Positions 10,890 to 22,349 of a stretch of DNA of 64,000 bases are shown here, one piece after another. The stretch comes from Dasypus novemcinctus. Taxonomy: Eukaryota > Chordata > Mammalia > Cingulata > Dasypodidae. The stretch lies in assembly GCF_030445035.2 (NCBI RefSeq), contig NC_080678.1:60341087-60405086 (forward strand). The letters are read 5' to 3'. A program made the translations under genes and the position numbers. A model generated the notes under the pieces. It did no database searches and had not been told where the DNA came from. It saw only the letters and a program-made list of their open reading frames with translations. How positions within the stretch are numbered: position 1 is the stretch's first letter; every line of letters starts with the position of its first letter.

Positions 10890-11110
10890 ATTTCCTTAAT
10901 GTGTGACCTTTAATTAAGTAAATTTCTTAATCTATATAAGCCTAAATTTCCTCATCAGTAAAATGGGGATAATACTTGTATCTAACTCTTACTGATGTTG
11001 CAAAAACTAAGTGAGAAAATGCATACATACAAAGCATGTAACAGATTATCTGATATATAGTAAGTGCTTGATAAATATTAGCTTATTGTCACTGTTACTA
11101 TTTGTTAGCA
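10890..11110 (+). repeat. MIR SINE
   Basis: In order: 'gtgtgacctttaattaagtaaatttcttaa', 'tttcctcatcagtaaaatggggataatac', 'gtaagtgcttgataaatattagctt'. These are the diagnostic core and 3' end of MIR. A second scrap may exist at 11215-11300. Confidence 0.88.
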
Positions 11111-11300
11111 TTATTATCATTGCTTTTATAGTAATTGCTCTTTTTCTGGGCAAGAAGTGCAGCTAGTTTTGGGGAAGCATTGGTTGTAGAAATAATGTGA
11201 GATTGTATGGCAGAAAACCTGGGTTCTAGTCCTTGCTTTTGTACTAACAAAGTGTGTGGCTTGTGTGGTGGGCAGCAATCACTTATCTCTTTGAAGTAAA

Positions 11301-12247
11301 GTTAAGCTATTTGTTTTCTTTGTATAATTAGAAGTTAAGTATGTATTTAAAAATCATCCATTTTTTCCAGTTACAAATTTCATTTTTTGTGAATTAGTAT
11401 CATGATTGCAAAAACATCTTAGTTCATATAACCCATTAAGGTTAAATATTATGAAAACTAAAAAGTGTACCAGTCAAGTGATTCAGAGCACAGGCTTTCA
11501 CTGAGAACCATCTGTATCCCTGTCTTTAAGGATGCAGAGGTCAGAGTAGAATGAGTCACAGACTGAGGGCTTGAGGAGACCAGAGTTAGATGTGTGCAGT
11601 GATCCTCCAGCCATTTCTCTGTAATCTTACCATTTTATTTAAAAACATAATATTGCTCATAACCTGTCATCACATATGAAAGAATGAAGACCCACAAGCA
11701 TTCTCACTTTGCATCTTTTTCTTAATTCTGTGAATTTAGATGGTAATGCTCTACTATACAAACTTACTTATGGTCAAAGTAATTTGAATGGAATAAAGGA
11801 AAGCTAAGTGAAATAAATCAGTATGCCATAAATGTAATATCAGTTCATTACAAGTCAGAAAATAAAGGTGACTTTGCCAGATTTACTTGAAAAAAAGATG
11901 GCCCTTTTAGGATTAAAATTAAATAGAATTTATTGGTCAGATGCCAGAGCAATGCTTAAGAAAGGGAATGTCTTGTCTTTGGGATGGAAATATCTGTGTA
12001 ATGGACAAGGGCAATTATCCTGAATAGAACTAAACACTAAAGAATTGTAGGACCTCAGCAATTAAGTTGTCTGAAAAGTAAAACTGCCTATATTAACTCC
12101 AGCAGAGCTTTTATTTTCAGACGTGGTTATAAAATTCATTTTTTTTTCCTGTTAATAGCTATGGATAATTTTGCCCTGAGTACAAAGTATTTTTCATAAA
12201 ATCTATTTCTTAAAATTTTCAGTACAAGAGTCCTTAAGTAGAAAAGG
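11301..12247. other. Unique A+T-rich sequence
   Basis: Nothing is recognised. Confidence 0.4.
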
Positions 12248-12255
12248 ATTTAGTG

Positions 12256-12446
12256 CAGGGGTTCTTAACAAGTGGTTCATGACCTTGAATTTAAATGGGA
12301 AAAAATATTATTCTTGTGGGGACGTATTGCTGTGGGTATTATATATTTATTAAATAATACACAGTAAGGTAGACTTGGTAAAGGATCTGTGGTTTTTATC
12401 TGACTGGCAAAGGGGTCCATGGAATAAAAAAGGGTAAGAACCTCTG
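12256..12446 (+). mobile_element. Short hAT-like MITE, copy 2
   Basis: 191 bp with terminal inverted repeats CAGGGGTTCTTAAC and GGTAAGAACCTCTG. It is flanked by an 8-bp near-perfect target duplication, ATTTAGTG (12248-12255) and ATTTAGTA (12447-12454). An 8-bp duplication plus CAG...CTG ends is the hAT signature. It has no transposase and is homologous to 2838-3025. Confidence 0.85.
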
Positions 12447-12454
12447 ATTTAGTA

Positions 12455-13391
12455 GGTAAACAGAAATGATACTTGTAATTCTCTCTCTCTCTCTCAAAGT
12501 TTGTACAGGGATAACATAAGCAGGGTGGCAATGAGCAAAAAGAGAGGAGCCCTTTCATAAACACCAAATAGGATGGCACTGGAAATGGTAGAGAGAGGGG
12601 TCCCCAATTCTTTCAGTTTAAGGACTTCCTTTTGATTCTCCTAAGTTCTTACTACCTTTCATCATAGGATCTGAGAATGCACTTTGCTGGCCAGTGACAT
12701 CTGCTGATTGGGATATGCTTCCAGACAGACTGTCAAGTCAGAGAGGCATGGTAGTGGTGGAGTGGGTAAAGGGTTCAGGTAAAATTGGAAAAGGATTCTT
12801 TTTTGGAATTACAGGTCGAAGGTAGCCGATGGCCTTTCAGCAGGAAACTCCGATTGAGCATGTGGAGAAGGTCATATAAAGCATTCAGAGGGAAAAAAAT
12901 GAGTGGGAAACCTTGATCACTTCAAGTTCAAATGTTCATAGCAATGGCATATGCCATTAAAATATCTGAAAAGTAGGGCTGAATTAGATTATGGCACATC
13001 CTGTTAATTTATTACATATGCATACACATCAATTTAAAGAATACATATGATTTGATAATATGTAAATATATATCTTTTCTACAATGTATATTTATAGAAG
13101 AAATATAAATATACAAATATACAAATATTACAGAATAATTTATATGAAATGAATAAATTATATCACATTTTAATTTTTATAATTTTATATGAGTTTCTAT
13201 TTTAAAAGGCAGCATGTGGCAGATCCTCTGATAAACATTCTTTCATGACAAGTATTTAATTGTTAATTTATTTTCTCTTTGCAAATGTATGTTTTCATAT
13301 TGTTTTTTCCTTGCAAGACATAACCTATATCCTGGTACTTTCTCATCTGGACTTTGATTGCTTGTTGCTTTGTTAGACATTAATTAGAGTC
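12455..13391. other. Unique sequence with short CT repeat and A+T-rich block
   Basis: A (CT)n microsatellite lies at 12481-12495. A strongly A+T-rich block with 'tatataaat'-type motifs spans 13010-13200. Nothing coding is recognised. Confidence 0.5.
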
Positions 13392-13505
13392 CAGTGTTTT
13401 GAGGAGAATAATTTCTACATTATTAAACTTAGTTGAAATTAGTCCTTACAGTGTTTTGAGGAGAATAATTTCTACATTATTAAACTTAGTTGAAATTAGT
13501 CCTTA
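13392..13505 (+). repeat. Perfect 57-bp tandem duplication
   Basis: The unit beginning CAGTGTTTTGAGGAG and ending TTAGTCCTTA occurs at 13392-13448 and 13449-13505 with no mismatch that I can find. It ends a few bases before the SINE at 13514. Confidence 0.95.
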
Positions 13506-13513
13506 CATTAATA

Positions 13514-13854
13514 CTTTTTTTTTTTAAAGATTTATTTTTATTTATTTAATTTCCCTCCCCTCCCCCGGTTGTCTGTTTTCTGTGTCTTTTTGCTGTGTCT
13601 TGTTTCTCTGTCGCACGGGAAGTGTGGGCGGCGCCATTCCTCGGCAGGCTGCTCCCTCCTTCACGCTGGGCGGCTCTCCTTATGGGTGCACTCCTTGCGC
13701 GTGGGGCTCCCCTACGCGGGGGACACCGCTGTGTAGCACAGCACTCCTTGTGCGCATCAGCACTGCGCATGGGCCAGCTCCACACGGGTCAAGGAGGCCC
13801 GGGGCTTGAACCGCAGACCTTCCATGTGGTAGACGGACACCCTAACCACTGGGC
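13514..13854 (-). mobile_element. DAS-type SINE, head truncated
   Basis: Same family as the copy at 10.28 kb. The first ~15 bases of the tRNA-like head (the CCAAGTCCGCTTCCC end on plus) are missing after 'aaccactgggc'. No clear target duplication is present. 'aaattagtc' follows at 13855-13864 and also occurs inside the 57-bp repeat to the left, which hints that SINE and duplication arose together. Confidence 0.9.
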
Positions 13855-13864
13855 AAAATTAGTC

Positions 13865-14604
13865 ATAACTGGATTTAGCAGTTAAATGCCTATTTTGAGT
13901 AAATGCCTTTGTTTACTTTCCTTTCTCACTAAGCTCTTTACTCTGTCACTCAGCTCACTTCCTACTGCTCTTGCTCCATTCCAGCAGGTTCCGACATTGT
14001 CTGGGAAATATCATTTTAAGCTAGGCAATGGTGGGATTTTTTCTGTGGTCTGGAATGTGTCAGAAAGTTTGTACTAAATCTCTTTGAGGCTGGTCTTGTT
14101 CACTTAGTGCCTTGGAGGTACATATTTATTTGTGGTTAGAATCAAAGATTTTATTGCTTAAGATTCTGATTGTCACTGCAGAGATGTTCTAGGGTAAAAA
14201 TCATCATAACTTGATTCTGGGACCAAGTCCATTTTCTGGGTTATTTTTGAATCTGTGCTCTAGTTGCAGTATTGTGACTCTGCTAAGCTAGAAAGACTAG
14301 GTAAATCTCCCCTAGCCCAAGAGCAAGAGCAGATTAATTCTTACTCCCAAAGAGTAACTCCACATGCTTTATTCATTCTGTCTCCTAAGATTTACTCAGT
14401 GAATACTTGGTGACTAAGTATACTAGAATGACATTTAGAGTGGGGGTCGTGTTTAAGGAGAATTTACCAAAAGTGAGGAACAATTTTTATTTTACATTTC
14501 AAAATTTTTGAAAATTTTCATTAGTATACAGAATTATGAAATTGGTGATTTCTGGCTTAACTTCTCATCTAGTGTCACATTATTTTCAGTCACCTTGCTA
14601 CACA
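13865..14604. other. Unique sequence
   Basis: No gene or repeat is recognised. Confidence 0.4.
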
Positions 14605-14760
14605 GAGTATGGTCTAGACAAGCATCATTGGTTTATTAAAAATGCATAGTCTCTGGCAGTACCTCATTCCTACTGAACTGGAATCTGTTTTTGTTTTTTT
14701 TTTTCAGTGTGATTTCCAGGTGATTTGTATGTCCATTAAAGTTTGAGAATCACTTTTCAG
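14605..14760 (+). mobile_element. MER5A-like hAT DNA transposon fossil
   Basis: The order 'agtatggtctagacaagcatc', 'aaaatgcatagtctctgg', 'ctactgaactggaatctg', 'ccaggtgatttgtatg' and 'attaaagtttgagaatcactttt' follows the MER5A consensus layout. It is an old, non-autonomous, pan-eutherian element. Confidence 0.85.
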
Positions 14761-16102
14761 TATTCCTATTGATAGTTAATAGGTAGCCATTAGTGAAAAG
14801 CAAAAACAGTCCCAATTTTCTCATTCTTTCAAAGCTCATGTGTTCCTTAGGTCAACTGTACTGAGATCATCCAAAGCCCTTCTCTGTGTCAGATGTTCAA
14901 GGCATTGTGGCTGCCATTCTCAGGATTTTCACAGTGAGGTGAAGGAATTTATATTGGAAATAAGGCTACATATAAATACAGACCCTCACTTCTTTAGGGA
15001 TAAAGTTTTTCATTTAATTTTATTTTGCATTGTTTACATTCTTTACTAAGGAGTCTGGATATTCTTATATAGGAAATGGAGTCCCATCAAAATTTTGAAG
15101 TTTATTCTTGCATGTCCTATTTGTATTTGGGAAGCTTCCATTGTGGTAGACTGGATAATTAATTGAAGGACATTCTTATTGAATGAGAATGAGGGTGGGG
15201 CAGCATTTAGGAGGTGTTTGCATGGGAGTGGTAATGGTGGGGGCCTTTTCCTGATGTCTCCAATAGACTTCTCTGTAAGGTTAAGGAGAATGGTGATCAA
15301 ACTGTGGTAAGAGCTTTCTGGTGGAAGATGGCATACCCAGCAGTCTGTGAAATTCAAGGCACAGTCAAATTTGTGACAGCCATACCCTAGGCATGTTCCT
15401 CCTGGAGGAAGGGACCAGGGGCACTTCTAAAAGACAAAAGATCATTTATCCTTCTCCATCTTCAATATTTCCTCGGGTGTAAGGAGTTTCCTCCCTAAGG
15501 GCCATGTTGTTATCCTTCCACGAAGATGACTAACTACAGTAGTTGTAACATCACCCTTTTTTTCAGATTTATCAATGGGAAGTAACAGGTACATGAAGGA
15601 GGACAAAGCAGTTTTAGAAAATATTACCAGAATTCAGTTTGAGTCTCCTGGGCTCCATTTTGATCAGGCTGCTACCCAGAGAATGTGCCAACCAGACTGG
15701 CTTGAAGTTGATAATAGGGGACAGAAAGAAGCATCATTCCCAGGAATTGTCAGGATGGAATACTGCCTTTTGAAAATAGGTCTGTATAATTTTCTGCTCT
15801 TTCTATCCTGCTCATTGTCCAGAAAACAACTTAGAGGAGATGAGTTCTTCCTGGAACAGCTACATTCAGTGACCGAACTGCCTTATTAAAGTGTATGGAC
15901 CAGGAAGAAATGAGGGAGGTAGAGTCAGACTGTGAGTCCATTGTTGAGTAACTTTTACTATAACATTTTGCATTATTGTCAGTCTGTGAGTGGTCCAAAA
16001 AGCTGAATACCCAGGTACATTTCAAGGGCCCCAGTAATGGGACTGGAGTCAACTGATCAGTAACTTAAAAACATGGGAACAGTGGTAAGGCACTACTGCT
16101 AG
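14761..16102. other. Unique sequence
   Basis: Nothing is recognised. The open frame at 15575-15889 (104 aa) has no known domain and no splice sites placed to make it an exon. Confidence 0.4.
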
Positions 16103-16113
16103 CCCTGAGAGGA

Positions 16114-16555
16114 ATTTTTTAAAAAGATTTTATTTATTTATTTCTCCCCGCTTCCTCTATTGCCTGCTCTTTGTGTCCATTTGCTGTGTGTTCTTCTGTG
16201 TCTGCTTGTATTCTCATTAAGTGGCTCCAGGAACTGATTCTGGGACCTTCTGGAGTGGGAGAGAGGTGATCATTCTCTTGCATCACCTCAGCTCCCTGCT
16301 CTGCTGTGTCTCTTGTTATCTCTCCTCTGTGTCTCTTTCTATTGCATCATCTTGCTGTGCCAGCTCTCCAAGTGAGGCAGCACTCCTGCATGGGGCAGCA
16401 CTCCTGCATGGGGCAGCATTCCTGCATGGGGCAGCACTCCGCACAGGCCAGCACTCTGTGTGGGCCAGCTCGCCACATGGACTGCTTTCCTTCACTAGGA
16501 GGAGGCCCTGGGTATTGAGTCCTGGTAGCCCGATTGCTTGAGCCACATCTGCTTC
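16114..16555 (-). mobile_element. Diverged, longer DAS-related SINE
   Basis: Tail at 16114-16145 ('aaaaagattttatttattta') and tRNA-like head near 16530-16555. Target duplication CCCTGAGAGGA at 16103-16113 and 16556-16566. About 80 bp longer than the standard copies, with a middle region unlike theirs and three 18-bp tandem units at 16381-16434. It is an older or distinct subfamily. Confidence 0.85.
16381..16434 (-). repeat. 18-bp x 3 tandem repeat inside SINE
   Basis: CACTCCTGCATGGGGCAG occurs twice exactly, then once as CATTCCTGCATGGGGCAG, followed by a decayed fourth unit (CACTCCGCACAGGCCAG). Confidence 0.95.
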
Positions 16556-16790
16556 CCCTGAGAGGATTTTGAATGTCTATATTGTCAGTCTCCCAAGAGC
16601 AGGAGGGGACAATAGCTTATACGATGTGTCCTACCTCACTGTGAGACAAACAGGTCAACTTTTCCCAGAAGTCTCATGTCTGGCATGCAGTGGTACTCTC
16701 TACCTCAGAAATATGCAGTTAAACTTGATCAGCAGCTTGATTCTGGTTGATATCATCAGAGCAAAGGCCCTTATTATGGGCATTGACATG

Positions 16791-16842
16791 GATGATCCAG
16801 ATAGTTTGATCAGAAGGATGATCCAGATAGTTTGATCAGAAG
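16791..16842 (+). repeat. Perfect 26-bp tandem duplication
   Basis: The unit running from GATGATCCAGATAG to TTTGATCAGAAG is repeated once, back to back, without mismatch (16791-16816, 16817-16842). Confidence 0.95.
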
Positions 16843-17689
16843 GCACAGTGATTCAACCTTGCACCTTAGAACAGAAATTCCTAACTGTGTTCCTCAGGGA
16901 ACTAGACTCCTATAAGGAGAATAAAAAAGTTCTGTGGAAGGAAGTTTGATTAAATACTTGGGAGGAAATGTTGCAGACTATTTTCACTCTCCTCCTTCAT
17001 ATTATCAATGTATATTTAGCAAATTAATGTCTCTGGGAAGGCTTACAGTAAAACCTATTTAAATTTATTTCCTTAACTAATTGGACCTGGAAGCCTTACC
17101 CTAAGATTCTACCTCCATTCTTAAAAGATCACCTGTCAAAATCTAGTGAGAATGTCATAGGATGATATTCTAGGAAGTACTACACAGAAAGGTGATTGGA
17201 GATTAATTACTATAAATCCATATCTGGATAAGGTTAGATTGGGTATAAATATATTATCTTGGCAACTTTGGGAGTAGGTGAAGAAGGCTCTGTTTTATCA
17301 CTATTTATTTCTCTTTCAAGAGTGGGACTTGACAGAGAAAGAAAAATCTATTTTAACATAACATTTTAAGTAATTGGATCTGCTAAGGGATCTACTTTTC
17401 ATGTTTTGATATAGAGCCTAAAATGTTATATATATCTAAACAGATAATATGCTTATTCTCCAAGTGAATATCATGGTAGTCTGCCTTTCCTGTTTCTTTG
17501 ACAGCAGAGAGTTAATCTAATTTCAGGTCAATTTCAGGTTGTCTGAATATGAATTTCTTGAAGAGAAATTGCTCAAGAAATTTGCTTTTGAGAGCACATA
17601 TTTTGAACCTATCAATTTAGATAGAGAAGTAGGACAATGAAAGGGGGATGGTTTAAAGATGGATGAGAAGCCTTATTACTAGCCATTGT
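16843..17689. other. Unique sequence
   Basis: Nothing is recognised. Confidence 0.4.
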
Positions 17690-18005
17690 GGGGAGGCAGG
17701 AATGCTTTTATGTAGCCATTTTCAGCATAATCACTTCTTCATTGTGGAAGACTTAGAAAATACAGAAAAGTGTAAGAATAAAATCAAATGACCGGATGTA
17801 ACCACATTTAACACCTTTGTACCTTTCCCCTCAGGTATGTAGTATATAAAGATAAAATGGTCCCGTTTACATTTTACCCATTTATTATATTAAGCATTTT
17901 CCTGTCTTTCCATGACATCATTTTATATGGCTACTTAGTATTTCATTTCACCAATGCATCATAAGTTTGAAACTTCATTTAGATTAGTATTTTAAAAATC
18001 GCATG
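17690..18005. repeat. Probable ancient LINE fragment
   Basis: 'aacacctttgtacctttccc', 'ttttacccatttattatattaagcattttcctgtc' and 'atatggctacttagtatttcattt' resemble the common old LINE tail with 'catgtcattaa...ggctgcatagtattccat'. Family and orientation are uncertain. Confidence 0.45.
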
Positions 18006-19625
18006 CAGTGTTGGCAGATATTTACTGATCCTCCCTATATTTATAGGACCTGGACAGAAGAGGTGAAAATTATCAGATGAGAACCTACAGACATAGAGAA
18101 ATAAATAACTCAATTGAGATCACAGTAGATAGGAACCTGGGATGAGAGGGCAGCCTGTGCTTCTTATTCAGAGTTTGATGCTCAGTTCCATATCTTTCCC
18201 AACTCCCAGCCCCCACACCCTATTATGACCTTACCTCCAAGTAAGATTCCTTAAAGGTCACCTAATCAAACTTTGGGAATTATCAACATATTGGGTGATT
18301 TATTTTGCAATAATGAGATATAAAGGAAGAAACTTATGTTGAAATGGAGAGAGTTGGGATGGAGCATTGCTGTCCCTAAATTGGGAGCATCTCCTGTGTG
18401 AGGTTCTCTCAGAATTTGCAGACAGCAAAGGCATAGAGATGATTCCAGTCTCCTGCAGTATGAGATGAAATGGGGGGAAAATGAGTATGGAGCAAACTGC
18501 AACATCTAATAACTGTGGAAAGCTTTCCCAGTAACTAGAATCCATTAACTTAGTGATTAAATGAAACAAAAGAACATGAGGTGGACATTTCTATTCTTTG
18601 GGCAATTAGGATGCAGTGCTTTCATGATGAACCTTGAGGAAATGATTCGACAATGTAATGGAACAGGAGACTCACTGCTGACTGATGGTGAGAAAAACGG
18701 ATTCAGATCAAATCTGGTCCATTATCCTTCCAACCAATCATCCTGCAACTATCCCTGTTTCTAAACTAAACAAACTATTTTGTTACAGTGTTGGAGGCCC
18801 AAAGGACACAGATCTATTGGATTGCTACTTTCTGTAGTTATTCTTTTTTTTTTTCTCTGTTTATAGATAAGAGCATGTTTTCCTCCCAAACATGTAAGGA
18901 TGTCTCTTCCTTTGTAGTTTTCCAAATATTTTTTTTTCTGAAACAGATGACTTTATTAATAGAATTTTGCAGCATTGAATTATTTCCCCATTGTCCAGAA
19001 TGATAAACCCATGACTTTGAAATTCCATCCTCAGAAAGAAAAAGAAAAGAAAGCGTTACATGTCAAGTATCATCAAATTTATACTAATACATAGCAATAT
19101 GAACTGACTAGCCTTTCCTATGTGCATAATGAGTCCAATTATGTTTAATTATTTTTACAATAAGTTGATGAAATGCACAGTCAATTTAGAAGACCAGTTT
19201 CAAGACCTGAATCAACATAGTTGATTCTTGTTTCTGGGGTGGGAGAGTTCTTGATATCCCAAGGGTCATTTTATTTAGCATATTCATTATGGCAAAATAC
19301 CAAGAAATTTGTCCTGCAACTGAGAGATTTATATTGTTCAACCATTCTTGACTCAGCAAGCAGACTTATTTTCAGAAAATAGCTTTTACAACTTAATTAT
19401 TGTTATTGCAAAAATTGAAACAGTATTTTCTTGTTTTTTTTTCCTATAACCCCACAAAAATGCTAAGTGTGAGTGATAATACTATTGCTAAGTACTTAGT
19501 TATCACTTACCTTGTACAACTAGGTATTTTGCATAATATCCTATTTTTTTCTGGCTGGGAAAACTCCAAGGTTCACAGGTGTTACATAGCTCACCAAGGT
19601 TCTGATTATATTTTTAAGTTCAATT
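18006..19625. other. Unique sequence left of the provirus
   Basis: No gene is supported. A weak candidate exon at ~18610-18687 is discussed under findings. Confidence 0.4.
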
Positions 19626-19631
19626 CCTCAC
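19626..19631. repeat. Provirus target-site duplication, left copy
   Basis: CCTCAC directly abuts the LTR end and is repeated at 26065-26070. Six bases is the duplication length typical of betaretroviral integrases. Confidence 0.95.
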
Positions 19632-19955
19632 TGTCATCAATGGGGTCTGGCTGGCAGACCCCCTCAGCTGGATGGGTAATGATGGCAGAGCAAAGAAGCA
19701 CACACAGTGACCACTCTGGAGACACAGGCTGGTGGCGCAGGTCTGGTTTATTGAGGAAATGCAACAGCTTTTATGGGTGTCTAAGGGGAAGTTAGGTGGC
19801 ATGCAAGTACCTCATTGGTTATGCTAATTCAGTGAGGCTGGTTGGCTCATGAGATCTTGTTGCTGAGGACCAGGGAAGAAATGGGAGTGGCTTACAGTTG
19901 TTTACTGTGAGGCTCGGCGCCATCTTTAAAGAGTGGTGCCTGCAGCTCACTCACA
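19632..19955 (-). repeat. 3' LTR of the provirus
   Basis: 324 bp, TG...CA ends on the minus strand, same length as the other LTR. A TATA-like CATAAAAG (19768-19775) lies just upstream of a poly-A signal AATAAA (19747-19752), implying a short R region. Confidence 0.96.
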
Positions 19956-20989
19956 ATTCCCGTTTTTGTATTTTAAGAAGTATTAGGCAGTGGTTGAATG
20001 AGCACCAAGGTGACTGTGCCTGTTTTAGGTTGTCTCCCTCTGGAGATCTTACCCATCATTGACTACCAGTCAAGCGCACTGATGCTACTAAAATCACACA
20101 TGTTGTGCAATACTGCAAGACTGAAGGTATTTGTGGCATGCTGCAGAGCTTCTACATTGTCCTCTCTTATGTCCAGAGCATTTACCATAGACTGCTGTAT
20201 AAGAACTAAGTTTTTTACATCCTTTCAGAGGTACTGCACTTTGCAATACATGCACTTCAGCATGCAAAGACAGAGCAGAAACAGTGCTCCAACAAATGCA
20301 TAAATGATTAGATTTTGGGGAGAGAAAAAAGAGGTTAGTTTTGAAATAATTTTTGAAAAGAGAGTTGGTGAAGTTTAAGAAATCAGAGCTCCAATGTCCA
20401 AGTAGTTTTCACCGTAACACCAATCTAGCTGTGGTAATATTGTTAAATGTGTTAGTTACATTGATGGGAGTGACATAGATGTATGGATAGTTTATATCAC
20501 AGGGTACTCTAATGGCAATAAGAATTGTTACTAGACTTATTTTGATAGAAGTCACCAGTTTCATAGTGAAGTAATTGAACATGTTGTGGGAAGTCAGAGG
20601 AATTACAAGTGGCATTTGTTCCCTGGGGATAGGATGCCACAGAGATATTTAGGGTGGTAAATATAAGAGGTTTGGGGCTCGTGACATTAATATTAGAACT
20701 CCAGTTGGTTTGGAGGACCTCTCTTTCTATGCAGGGGAGTCCAATAGTGCATTATTGGTAAGAATGGCAGGAAATAGAAGTGAGTCAGCATCTAGGGGCA
20801 TAACAAGAGGGGGGTTTCTGATAGCGGCCCAAAGCTCTGTGCTGGAGGTACCATGGAGCTGCAACATGAAATAAAAAAAGAAAAATAGGGGTTCAGCTGC
20901 ACTCTGGAAACAGGAGAGGTGTGGTTTGGTTCTGTCTCGAGGCACCTGGTCGTAATGAGGTGACATCGTTCTTGTCCACTGGTCACACG
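19956..20989 (-). pseudogene. env: Degraded, shortened env
   Basis: The region between the integrase end and the 3' LTR holds an envelope remnant of about 1 kb, far below the usual size. Visible traces are a segment with repeated N-linked glycosylation-type motifs (20400-20720, minus), a strongly hydrophobic stretch near 20220-20310 with clustered Cys (a fusion-peptide-like or membrane-anchor-like segment), and a helical NALDIREDNVEAL-type stretch at ~20150-20215 that could be a heptad-repeat remnant. Many stops and frame changes are present. Subunit boundaries cannot be placed. Assignment rests mainly on position. Confidence 0.6.
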
Positions 20990-21696
20990 AGCCGGCTAGG
21001 GACCCAGATTGGCTCTTCTACAGTTTCTGGAAAGACACAAGTATATACTCATCCTTGGGTTAATAGGGCATGAGGTCCCTTCCAGGTATTTGTAAGTAGA
21101 TTTTTCCATCTAACTAATGGTAAGGGGGTGGGGGCATTTCTTTGTCCTCCCCAGTGTTGGATGGCTGGGGTGCAGCATTCACTGTCAAATGTGAGAAAAT
21201 TTATAGTAATTAAGACTTTGTTTAGTATATCTCAGGGAGTGTCTCAGGGATATTCTCCCTTTAATTTTTTAATTTGTTGTTTGAGTGTGGAATGAGTGTG
21301 TTCTATGATAGTTTGACCTTGGAGATTGTATGAGATACCTGTTTTGTGTGTGATGCACCATGAGGCACAGGAATCTTGGAAAATTTTGGAAGAATAGCAA
21401 GGTCCATTATCAGTTTTTATGGTCCATGGTACACCCATTTGATTAATAGCCTGAAGACAGGCAGTAATGACATGTTTTGCTTTTTTTCCTGTAAGGGCAG
21501 TGGCAAAGGTGAATTTGGAAAAGGTGTCCACTATGACATGAAGAAATTTATTGTGGCCAAAAGTAGGAACATGAGTAACATCCATTTGCCAAATAACATT
21601 TGGATGGAGACTGCAAGAATTTACTCCTTGGGGTTGAAGAGGGCCTATGGGGAGGAGAGGGCCACATTGTTTGCATGTGCGGTGAGGTGTTTGCAC
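20990..21696 (-). pseudogene. pol: pol: integrase
   Basis: Inserts viral DNA into host DNA. The open part (21244-21696, 150 aa) keeps a CKQC zinc-binding Cys pair at its start and the full catalytic triad: Asp39 (in WQMDV), Asp96 (in KTDNGP) and Glu132, with exactly 35 residues between the last two (D-X35-E). The His pair of the HHCC zinc domain (H-A-K-F-H, about 21750) lies upstream in a different frame. Downstream, stops break the C-terminal domain, whose end (CVFPE..., then a WVPSRL-like segment) is visible at about 21000-21050. Without the frame connection it cannot be functional. Confidence 0.93.
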
Positions 21697-21805
21697 TGCT
21701 GTTGTGTCAGTGACGGGAAGAGTTGATGGACAGAATGAGCAGACATGTGAAACTTCGCATGAAGGGCTCTAGCTTGGTCTAGATCTGTGGTTACTAATCT
21801 TATTA

Positions 21806-22321
21806 CTAGCAAGGAGTCTGCCAAGCATTGCCACTGGCAAGAGGTCCTGGGAGCCCAGTATGGGAGTGAATATGTTGAATGAACCAGGAATGCTTGTGAT
21901 TTTCAAGAAGAGATTTTAAGGAAAGCATCAAATCATCTTGGATGGTTGTTTTATTTTTAAAGACAGCATGTGGCAGTACACAGATAGTATTGGCCTCATA
22001 TGTACTGTCGGTAAAGATATTGATGGGAATGGACTGATGGTGTAGGAAAGCCAGGAAGAGGGCATATATTTCTCCTTGTTGGACGGACCCAGTATGTTTC
22101 TCAACATGGATAGAATCTGAAGTACCGGGGGTTTTTACAACTATAGAACTATGAGTTTTATTAGCATCTGTAAAGATTACAACAGCGTGAGGAATGGGAG
22201 AAGTTGTCGGGAAGGAGTGAGAGGAGAGAACAAAGGGAAGGAGAGTCATGGCAGTGATAAGTTTGTCTTTTGGCAGGTGGTTTTCAAGGTGACCTGTGAA
22301 TCCTGATATGAGAATTTGCAT
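21806..22321 (-). pseudogene. pol: pol: RNase H
   Basis: Degrades the RNA of the RNA-DNA hybrid. The open frame shows Asp in FTDAN (residue 52), Glu in QGEIYAL (84), Asp in FTDSTY (105) and the HIHSH motif (about 150-154). The frame then breaks in the segment carrying the last catalytic Asp: a 1-nt loss near 21825 moves the ADSL codons into another frame. It follows the RT fragment with a stop and frame break between. Confidence 0.92.
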
Positions 22322-22349
22322 ATTTAAATCAGTTTGAATAAGTTTGTAT

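Noticed and set aside
12481-12495. CT run as a regulatory element
   Set aside because: A plain short microsatellite.
15560-15590. Pyrimidine tract plus AG followed soon by a GT, resembling a micro-exon
   Set aside because: The enclosed ~22 bases have no supporting frame or context.
15575-15889. 104-aa plus-strand frame
   Set aside because: No recognised domain, no conserved start context and no splice signals; the length is within chance expectation for 64 kb.
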